DNA of 5,662 nt, from NCBI GenBank assembly GCA_005883295.1, contig VAWV01000203.1:1-5662 (forward strand), read 5' to 3'. How positions within the stretch are numbered: the first letter of the stretch is position 1; every line of letters starts with the position of its first letter. Below, piece by piece: positions 5,626 to 5,662 of this stretch. Source of the DNA: Actinomycetota bacterium. Its GTDB lineage: Bacteria > Actinomycetota > Thermoleophilia > Solirubrobacterales > Thermoleophilaceae. Under the pieces are notes generated by a model. The model had not been told where the DNA came from. It was given only the letters and a program-made list of their open reading frames with translations, and searched no databases. The translations under genes and the position numbers were made by a program.

Positions 5626-5662
5626 ATGCGCACCAGCCTCGTCATCCCCGCGCACAACGCAG
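5626..5662 (+). CDS. Start of another family 2 glycosyltransferase, 3'-truncated
   Basis: Twelve codons are visible before the window ends: MRTSLVIPAHNA. The S-L-V-I-P-A-H-N-A string is the hallmark first beta strand and turn of GT-A family 2 glycosyltransferases (compare VSVVMPVKDG in the gene starting at 4006). ATG 5626 lies 19 bases after the previous stop, and no other start in this frame is visible in the gap. It continues the glycosyltransferase operon to the right. The catalytic motifs lie outside the window, so only the family can be proposed. Confidence 0.65.
   Translation, partial: MRTSLVIPAHNA

Overview
This is a high-GC bacterial window with G or C at most third codon positions. 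Every gene lies on the + strand and the genes touch or overlap, as in one long operon. The base composition and protein style suggest Actinomycetota, perhaps a Thermoleophilia/Solirubrobacterales-type soil lineage. That placement is an impression from composition and remembered family resemblance, not a phylogenetic result. No RNA gene, CRISPR array, insertion sequence, convincing promoter or terminator is visible, and no gene-free stretch exceeds about 20 bases.

Layout: (1) the 3' part of an exostosin-like glycosyltransferase, cut by the left edge; (2) a class I SAM-dependent methyltransferase, overlapping it by ATGA; (3) a PqqD-like protein (RiPP recognition element fold) with a distinctive C-terminal tail; (4) an HPr-kinase-like P-loop protein split between two reading frames, apparently with an internal deletion; (5) a GT-B glycosyltransferase (GT4-like) with a C-terminal helical/TPR-like module; (6) a GT-A family 2 glycosyltransferase; (7) a protein resembling the GT-D (DUF1792-like) sugar transferases; (8) the first 12 codons of another family 2 glycosyltransferase, cut by the right edge.

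Taken together this is a glycan or glycoconjugate assembly locus: five likely glycosyltransferases of several folds and one methyltransferase. Embedded in it is a PqqD-like/HprK-like pair of the kind found in lasso-peptide and other RiPP-like clusters, where a PqqD domain presents a peptide and an HprK-like enzyme can phosphorylate it. The window holds no precursor peptide, leader peptidase, asparagine-synthetase-like cyclase or radical SAM enzyme, so a peptide product is only a hypothesis. The most notable local anomaly is the broken kinase: the N-terminal half reads in one frame to about 2067 and the P-loop half continues in the -1 frame, with roughly 25 to 30 family-conserved residues apparently missing at the join.
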